DNA of 64,000 bases from Salegentibacter flavus. Lineage in GTDB: Bacteria; Bacteroidota; Bacteroidia; Flavobacteriales; Flavobacteriaceae. The DNA lies in contig NZ_FOVL01000017.1 of the NCBI RefSeq assembly GCF_900115145.1, positions 1-64,000 on the forward strand, read 5' to 3'. Both the position numbers and the translations under genes were made by a program. Under the pieces are notes generated by a model, which did no database searches, was not told the DNA's origin, and saw only the letters and a list, made by a program, of their open reading frames with translations. Positions 62,807-64,000 of the stretch are shown here, piece by piece (the first letter of the stretch is position 1; each line of letters opens with the position of its first letter).

Positions 62807-64000
62807 ATGAAAAAATTTACATTTAATTTTATTTTAATCCTTCTTACATTATCAATTTTCTCTTGTAATAAAAGCGATGATTCCCAAGAGCCAAAAATAT
62901 TAAGTAATGAAAACCAGATATTGGATTTCCAATTGCCATTTGACGGAACTTATATTTCTGGAGAAATAGATGAAAATTCTAAAACAATTTCCTTTAATAC
63001 CGAGGGGCAAAATCTGGAACAGTTAACTCCTAAAATCATTTATTCCGATAAAGCCAGTATTAGTCCCGCTGAAAATTTACCACAAGATTTTTCTTCAGAG
63101 GTTGCATATACGGTTTATGCTGAAAGCGGAGTTACGGAGGTGTACAGAATACAGGTAAATAACAGACCACTTTCATCTGAAAAGAAAATTCTTTCTTTCA
63201 ATGTGAATGTTAACGGTACTGTTAAGCAAGCAGAGATTAATCATGACAAGCATGAAATTTATCTGGATGCCGGTGATTTCATAAATAGCATTGATCCTGA
63301 AATCACTGTTTCAGAGTATGCATCATGGGAATTGACTGATGAAAATCCTGATTATTCTAAACCTGTGAAGTTTAGAGTGAATGCGGAAGATGAAACATCC
63401 GTTATCTATGAATTTCATGCTAATAAACCAGAATTTGGAATGGTAAGAAGCATGGTAGAAAGATTACTTTTCTATCCAGGTGCCAATATTCAAATTTCGG
63501 GAAAATTTATAGATCTCAGAGAGGCTGATGAATTTTATCTAATAAATGAAGATGGATCGAAAATATTTCCTGAAATAATCTCGGAAGAGTCCTTCTATTA
63601 TGAAGAGGAGCATATTAGGTATTACTCAGCAACCTTAAAAATACCGTACTCTGCTTCTACAGACGTTTATAAATTAGTCGTCAAGATTAGATCCTATAGG
63701 GTAGAATTTGATGGAATTGATATTCTCGGGGAAAATGTTCCTAGGGTTTCTTCCACCGATAAGAATGAGTATGAATTGAACGATACATTGATATTATATG
63801 GAGAGAATTTGAAGCCTTATATTATGATTCCTCATGATGGCAGCCATTATCTAATCTTCGATACGGGCTCAGGTCTTGTTAACATAGATGTTAATGAATC
63901 GCAGACAGAATTGCGGTTTGTGTTGGATTATCGCTGGGATCATTTTTTCTGGCCAAGAAATGTCTCGAAAAAAGTTTATCTGATGGATGAAGATCGTAGA
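62807..64000 (+). CDS. DUF5018-like multidomain lipoprotein (cut by window end)
   Basis: An open frame from ATG 62807 runs to the window end without a stop (398 codons seen). Lipoprotein signal with C20 (LSIFSCNKSD). Two successive beta-sandwich repeats follow: ILDFQLPFDGTYISGEIDEN with EVAYTVYAESGVTEVYRIQV, then ILSFNVNVNGTVKQAEINHD. This pattern resembles DUF5018/cadherin-like repeats of Bacteroidota surface lipoproteins. Later parts contain further beta-rich repeats (PGANIQISGKFIDLREADEF). It is translated two bases after the propeller gene and probably acts with it at the cell surface. Confidence 0.75.
   Translation, partial: MKKFTFNFILILLTLSIFSCNKSDDSQEPKILSNENQILDFQLPFDGTYISGEIDENSKTISFNTEGQNLEQLTPKIIYSDKASISPAENLPQDFSSEVAYTVYAESGVTEVYRIQVNNRPLSSEKKILSFNVNVNGTVKQAEINHDKHEIYLDAGDFINSIDPEITVSEYASWELTDENPDYSKPVKFRVNAEDETSVIYEFHANKPEFGMVRSMVERLLFYPGANIQISGKFIDLREADEFYLINEDGSKIFPEIISEESFYYEEEHIRYYSATLKIPYSASTDVYKLVVKIRSYRVEFDGIDILGENVPRVSSTDKNEYELNDTLILYGENLKPYIMIPHDGSHYLIFDTGSGLVNIDVNESQTELRFVLDYRWDHFFWPRNVSKKVYLMDEDRR

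Overview
The window reads as a chromosomal segment of a flavobacterium (Bacteroidota, Flavobacteriaceae). The evidence is gldI, the DUF6452/DUF6048, DUF4268, DUF3810 and DUF368 families, the fused SerB-SerA protein, the dual-family prolyl isomerase lipoprotein, Bacteroidota promoter boxes (TAnnTTTG) in front of several genes and the near absence of Shine-Dalgarno sequences. A Gramella/Salegentibacter-like relative is my guess. No rRNA, tRNA or CRISPR array was seen.

Layout. 1-278 is the start of an IS1182-type transposase cut by the window edge. 366-8301 is core-like: rocD, rlmD with two envelope proteins, a THUMP RNA methyltransferase, a ZIP transporter, a DUF4268 protein and a GT4 glycosyltransferase. 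8302-13232 is an accessory island: inverted-repeat elements, a small membrane protein, a group II intron with both ends visible, a MazEF-type toxin-antitoxin pair with a dyad over its promoter, the wreck of a second (PIN-type) pair, and a PagL-like lipid A deacylase whose reading frame begins inside that wreck.

13332-37820 holds metabolic and envelope genes: ackA-pta, a CapA-like phosphoesterase, an HMA-like protein without its cysteines, an Asp/Glu racemase, a SerB-SerA fusion, an azurin-like lipoprotein, an M3 peptidase, ndk, a PhoD-like phosphatase, the nrnA-gldI-PPIase operon, pepD, DUF3810 and a pair of secreted amidohydrolases with altered metal sites. 37909-54413 is a long run of co-directional housekeeping genes: SpoU methyltransferase, Ste24-type protease, Rel (p)ppGpp enzyme, Fur-type regulator, purA, OstA-like protein, class III aminotransferase, TPR protein, two DUF368 proteins, aroE, a DUF349 protein and a methyltransferase; mazG converges on it.

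55240-64000 is AT-richer and looser: an orphan 100-residue protein, a secreted EEP-family hydrolase, a methyltransferase, a translationally coupled prs/phosphotransferase pair, then 1.4 kb with two strong palindromes, an 11-bp tandem repeat and decayed genes, and finally a PQQ-type propeller lipoprotein followed by a second lipoprotein cut by the window end. The strongest candidates for something undescribed are the cassette-like inverted-repeat elements that accompany orphan or toxin genes near 8.4-11.6 kb and again near 61.2 kb, and the unexplained palindromes at 60.1-60.5 kb.
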